From: Annona cherimola
Lineage: Eukaryota > Streptophyta > Magnoliopsida > Magnoliales > Annonaceae
NCBI GenBank assembly: GCA_030490835.1
Contig: CM059973.1
Span: 54,440,008-54,504,007, forward strand
Reading direction: 5' to 3'
Length of the DNA stretch: 64,000 bases
Of this stretch, positions 60,033-64,000 are shown piece after piece. The notes under the pieces are model-generated. The model worked only from the letters and a program-made list of their open reading frames with translations. It did no database searches and was not told the DNA's origin. Position 1 is the first letter of the stretch. Each line of letters opens with the position of its first letter. The position numbers and the translations under genes are program-made.

Positions 60033-60531
60033 ATGATTGACAAAACTGATTTGAGTATATACCTTTCAATGTCTTTAAAGCATATTATTTTATCTGGTTT
60101 TGGTATCTTTAGAATAATCACTAGGTCTTTTGCATTTTGAAATTATCATACTATTCCATTGTCGACATTTCGTATTTCATTTCCAATAATTCACAAGTTG
60201 AAAGCATTCATACAAGCACTTCATCATTCATTCAACCATTTTCAGTTTCATAAAAGCAGAACATAAACAAACAGATCATGTAAACAAACTTTTCATGTGC
60301 AAACCTATGTACAATCTGTCCAACCCGAGACTCAAATTCTAATTTATTCTTTCCTTTTTTTGTCAATTGATCAAAAATAGGGAGGTGGGCTGCTCAGGGA
60401 CATTCGGTGGTGGAGTGGGTTGACCCTCTAAGAATGGTGGGGGCTGCTCCCCCTGAACTTGTGCTCCCCCTCAGCTTGTGCTCCCCCTGGACATAGACTT
60501 TTCCAAGTTCATTTCTCCTATCTTATTGTTC
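60033..60531 (-). other. Untranslated spacer between pol and the polypurine tract
   Basis: No ORF. CT-rich GGGGGCTGCTCCCCCTGAAC and GTGCTCCCCCTCAGC blocks at about 60447-60490. Unlike the old element, there is no extra ORF here. Confidence 0.5.
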
Positions 60532-61245
60532 CTAATTTAACTCGATCATTCCCATATCATTTTTGATTTTATAAAATGATTCTTTTGCTAGAGGTTTGGT
60601 AAATATATCTGCAATTTGATCTTCTGTTTTCACATATTCCAAACAGATATTATGATTTTCTACATGTTCTCTGATAAAATGATGTCTTAGGTCTATATGC
60701 TTTGTCCTGGAATGCAATGCTGGATTTTTAGTCAAACATATTGCACTAGTATTATCACATCTAATAGGTATATCTTTAAAATCCATGCCATAATCCCTAA
60801 GTTGTTGTTTCATCCAAAGCAATTGGGCACAACAGCTCCCGGCGGTAATGTATTCGGCTTCCGCGGTAGATAGAGCAACACTAGTTTGTTTTCTTGAAAA
60901 CCATGAAACCAACATGTTTCCAAGAAACTGACATGTTCCACTAGTGCTTTTTCTATCTACCTTGTAACCGGCAAAAACTGCATCCGAGTAGCCGATCAGA
61001 TCAAAATCAGAACCCTTTGGATACTGAAGTCCTATGTTGGTAGTATCTACTAAATATTTGAAAATTCTTTTTACAGCTACCAAGTGTGATTCTTTTGGAC
61101 ATGATTGAAATCTAGAGCACATACAAACACTGAATAGTATATCGGGTTTAGAAACAGTTAAATATAATAAAGATCCTATCATGCTCCTATATAACTTTAA
61201 ATCAACAGGTTTACCTTTCTCATCTTTGTCAATTTTAATTGTCAA
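60532..61245 (-). pseudogene. Ty1/copia reverse transcriptase C-terminus and RNase H (open for 237 codons)
   Basis: The frame is intact and holds LYRSMIGSLLYLT (RT connection), then RNase H signatures in order: YSDAVFAG (catalytic Asp; the usual Trp is Phe), STAEAEYITAGSC (Glu), CDNTSAI (Asp), RTKHIDLRHHFIRE, and the terminal ADIFTKPL. RNase H removes the RNA template during reverse transcription. It is cut off from the rest of pol by a frame break around 61230-61250, where an ATTGACAA-type stretch is duplicated, so no full polyprotein can be made. Confidence 0.85.
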
Positions 61246-62020
61246 TTTTCATGGTTGAGCTCATAGGCGTGTTTGCCCCTTTACTGTCTTCCATGCCAAA
61301 CTTCTTTAACATTTCCTTGACATACTTGGACTGATTTATGAAGATCCCTTCACTTAGTTGCTTAATTTGTAGTCCAAGAAAGAAATTTAGCTCCCTCATC
61401 ATACTCATCTCAAATTCCTTCTACATAAGCTCAGAGAATTCTTGACAAAGGATCTCATTAGTAGCACAAAAAATAATATCATCTACATAAATTTAAATAA
61501 TCAAAATATCTTTTTCTTTATACTTGATAAACAGAGTGGTGTCTACCTTTCCTTTTTGAAAGTCATGATCAATCAAAAATTTGCTCAATCTTTCATACAA
61601 AGCCCTTAGAGCTTGTTTTAATCCATATAATGCTTTGGTTTATCTGTATACGAATTTAGATTGATCTTTCTCCTCAAATCCAGGTGGTTGTTCAACATAC
61701 ACCTCTTCATTTATGTACCCATTCAAAAATGCACTTTTAACATCCACTTGAAACAACTTAAAGTTCACGTGAGATGCAAAGGCTAGCAAAATACGAATAG
61801 CCTCCAATCTAGCAACCGGAGCATAGGATTCCTCAAAGTCTATTTCTTCTTCTTGTGCGTATCCTTTTGCTTCAAGTCTAGCTTTGTTTCTCACCACAAG
61901 TCCACTTTCATCTAATTTGTTCCTAAAGACCCATTTTGTGCTAATGACAGTATAATCTTTTGGTCTTGGAACAAGATGCCAAACTTGGTTTCTTTCAAAT
62001 TGATTTAGCTCTTCTTGCAT
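61246..62020 (-). pseudogene. Ty1/copia reverse transcriptase core (RVT_2), interrupted by stops
   Basis: 62020-61640 is open: [32 protein letters not shown], and [12 protein letters not shown] (first catalytic Asp). A stop after FVYR (about 61638) breaks the next block, where ALYGLKQAL is visible. A second stop (61503-61505) lies just before the catalytic YVDD (61488-61499), and another follows near 61420. The polymerase is therefore dead though all motifs remain readable. Confidence 0.85.
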
Positions 62021-62434
62021 TGCTATGATCCAATTTTCATCATCAAGAGCTTGATCAATGGTTGTTGATTCAATTTTTGATACAAATGTATATTGTCCAC
62101 AAATATTTTATTTTGACATTCTAGTCTTTACACCTTCATAAATATTGCCTATAACTTGCTCAATTGGATGGACATTTTTGAATTTTAAGTTAGTTGGAGG
62201 TTTATAGGAATCATTACCATCACTTACCCTTTCCTCCGTGGAATTTTTTGGCTTGAGTTCAGTTTCTCCTTGTTGCTCTTGATGTTCTGTTTTTGAATTC
62301 TTTGATGTTCCATCTGCATCACTTAATTCATCATCCGTTCTCGGAGCTTAGTTAAATTCATCAAAAATAACATGTATTGACTCCTCTACAACTATGTTCC
62401 TTTTATTGAAGACTCTATATGCTTTGCTATTTGA
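62021..62434 (-). pseudogene. Linker between integrase and RT, broken
   Basis: The region joining IN to RT in copia polyproteins is variable. Here it has several stops in all frames and no motif beyond acidic and Gln-rich stretches. Confidence 0.45.
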
Positions 62435-63115
62435 TCAGTAACCAAGGAATATTGCCTCATCACTTTTGGCATCAAGTTTTTCCAAGTTGGTTTTACCATT
62501 GTTCAAAACATAACATGTGCAACCAAAACCATGAAAATATGAGATATTTGGTTTTCTACCTTTCCATAGCTCATATGAGGTCTTTTTCAAGAGTGCTCTA
62601 ATGATAACTCGGTTTAACACATGACAAGCTGTACTTACAGCTTCACCCCAAAATTTCTTGGATAATTTACTCTCATTTAGCATAGTTCTAGCCATCTTTT
62701 GTATGGTTCTATTTTTCCTTTCAACCACTCCATTTTGTTGTGGAGTTCTTGGTACAGAAAATGTGTGGTGAATTTCTTTTTCATTACATAATTCTATGAA
62801 TCGTTTATTTTCAAATTCACCACCATGATCACTTCTAATGGTCATAATAGTACTTTGTTTTTCTTTTTGCACCAAGTTTACAAAAGTTGCAAACATAGAG
62901 AAAACTTCATCTTTGCTAGCTAAGAAAATTACCCATGTGAATCTTGAAAAGTCATCAACTATTATAAATACATACTTCTTTCCACTAATGGTTAAAATAT
63001 TAGTGGTGGAAATCTCCTTTTTGGTAGAGAAAGACATTTTAGGTTGTTTTGATAGTTGACATGCCTTACAAATTTTATCTTTGTCATATTTCAATTTTGA
63101 CAATCCATCTACCAA
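62435..63115 (-). pseudogene. Ty1/copia integrase core, internally deleted
   Basis: The N-terminal zinc-finger half CKACQLSK is followed directly by a stretch leading to KYVFIIVDDFSRFTW. The usual LLHxDLFGP segment with the first catalytic Asp is missing, a deletion of about 20 residues. The second Asp (RSDHGGEFEN) and the Glu (PQQNGVVERKNRT) are present, then a GAT-type C-terminal SYELWKGRKP and the GCxCY block. Loss of the first acidic residue makes integrase inactive. Confidence 0.85.
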
Positions 63116-63396
63116 ATTCTTTTTCTTAGGGTCTTAATATTTGACATGTTTATATGCCCAAGCCTCTTGTGCCAAACCCATGGATCATTGTCAATGACCA
63201 TTAGACATTGATCATTTAGTTCGTCAAATGAAACCAAATATATATTCCCATGTCTTTTTCCGCTGAACATGATATATTCTCCATCAAATACATTGCATAT
63301 AGATGATTCAAACACAACCTTGTACCCTTTGTCACATAACTGGCTAATACTCATTAGATTGTGCTTGAGTCCTTCAACAAATAATACATCCTCCAT
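63109..63396 (-). pseudogene. Gag pre-integrase (zinc-binding) segment
   Basis: DVLFVEGLKHNLMSISQLCD and WHKRLGHINM are typical of the GAG_pre-integrase domain; the two His pair with the Cys residues of CKACQLSK in the next frame. The frame change at 63109-63115 separates them. Confidence 0.8.
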
Positions 63397-63423
63397 ACAT
63401 GCATTTGAAATACTATAAATGTT

Positions 63424-63590
63424 TCATTTACCTTTGATTTTACCTTTCTCATTGTTTCCAAAGGCAACAGTTCCATCGTTGCAAGGCTTGAGTTTATGAA
63501 ACAAACTTCTTTCTCCAGTCATATGCCTTGAGCAACTACTGTCCATGAACCAAACGTTGTTTACCTTTGCCTTGAAACATACTTGAAAAG
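63424..63590 (-). pseudogene. Ty1/copia protease active-site region
   Basis: On the minus strand WFMDSSCSRHMTGER (active site at 63535-63543) corresponds to the usual W-x-x-D-S-G-C-(S/T)-x-H-M-T. The catalytic D-S-G triad is D-S-S here. TVAFGNNEKGKIKGK and a stop (63424-63426) follow, where the frame should continue. Confidence 0.75.
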
Positions 63591-63748
63591 TGAGAAAATA
63601 AAGCTTATCTCTTTGGTACCTATTTTATGGGTCCATTTGGGTTAGTAAACTGATTTAATCTTTGTTGTTCTATTCTTGAAAGCCCAAATCTTGTGTTTTT
63701 TGGAACTCAAACTAATTTTGCACCATGGTCTTATAGTTTCTTAAAGTT

Positions 63749-63790
63749 GCATCTATAGATTTTGTGACCCATCTTATTGCAAAAGTTGTA
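63749..63790 (-). pseudogene. Gag zinc knuckle, first cysteine lost
   Basis: YNFCNKMGHKIYRC fits C-x2-C-x4-H-x4-C with the first Cys replaced by Tyr. Gag nucleocapsid uses this knuckle to bind RNA. The longer frame drawn across it (63712-63969) is a shifted reading, not the gag frame. Confidence 0.65.
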
Positions 63791-64000
63791 GGCCATTGGT
63801 AATCTAGGAGTAGGCCTCCAAGTATATTGTGGTTCAAAAGTTGGCCTTCTAGTCCAAACAACTTGTTTCCCTTTGGGTTTGTAAATAGGTGGAGCTTTAG
63901 CTTGATTTTTTCAAAGTTTTGGCACATTTGATTTGTTGCTTTCTCTTTGCTCAAATGTGGAGTATCCAAGACCTCTTCTATTGATTTGAGAGGTAATGTT

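Noticed and set aside
63712..63969. 85-residue minus frame at the window end
   Set aside because: The gag zinc knuckle is read in another frame of the same strand; this frame has no motif.

Overview
This is a window of angiosperm nuclear DNA. It is AT-rich, has one intron-rich plant gene, and is otherwise packed with plant transposable elements (Tourist-like MITEs, a Mutator-like element, a TRIM, Ty1/copia and probable Ty3/gypsy LTR sequences). There are no bacterial-style operons and no rRNA or intact tRNA genes. The species cannot be named from the sequence.

The only host gene I can support is a GIP1-like gene (GBF-interacting protein 1 family, GIP1_N/DUF1296) on the + strand at 17614-33798. 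I assembled ten exons by hand from GT/AG sites and reading phase; they join without a frame break into an open frame of 850 codons including the stop (849 aa). Its promoter has a TATA box (17416), a perfect G-box CACGTG (17319) and two telo-box motifs in the leader. Its long introns carry MITEs, foldback elements and a C-rich microsatellite.

1-17.3 kb is repeat territory: a hairpin-ended foldback MITE with a 9-bp target duplication (97-498), a Mutator-type foldback (about 1231-1741), a 43-bp tandem array (2233-2449), a cluster of related foldback MITEs with a Tourist-like MITE nested in one of them (4190-7015), and a copia-type solo LTR (10004-11882, duplication GCAAC) nested inside an older LTR of the same family (8796 to about 12055). 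More Tourist-like MITEs follow.

33.8-42.5 kb holds a 5.4-kb Mutator-like element (35143-40566) with about 85-bp terminal inverted repeats and a perfect 9-bp duplication. It carries the decayed 3' end of a transposase and, on the other strand, a decayed GRF-type zinc-finger gene. A 610-bp TRIM-like element follows (40717-41326, duplication TCCAC, two LTRs, primer-binding site and purine tract), then a hAT-like non-autonomous repeat.

42.5-64 kb is nested retrotransposons: a probable gypsy-type long LTR (about 42474-49477) split by a copia solo LTR (44638-46299), a decayed LTR fragment with a tRNA-type SINE beside it, and an old copia element (about 50975-58339, minus strand). The old element has a degraded extra ORF between pol and its 3' LTR. 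It was split first by a 2.8-kb TG...CA insertion (55125-57941, duplication CTTAT) and then by a younger copia element (from 58340 past the window end) whose gag-PR-IN-RT-RH regions are all recognisable but broken.

The most unusual signal is in the LTRs of this copia family: their U3 carries an array of CpG-rich, dyad-symmetric units (AAGTCGCA..AGTCGACTT..TGCGACTT) directly upstream of the TATA box. In the younger copy the TATA region lies in the loop of a perfect 37-bp inverted repeat. In old copies the same array is decayed in the way expected from CpG deamination.
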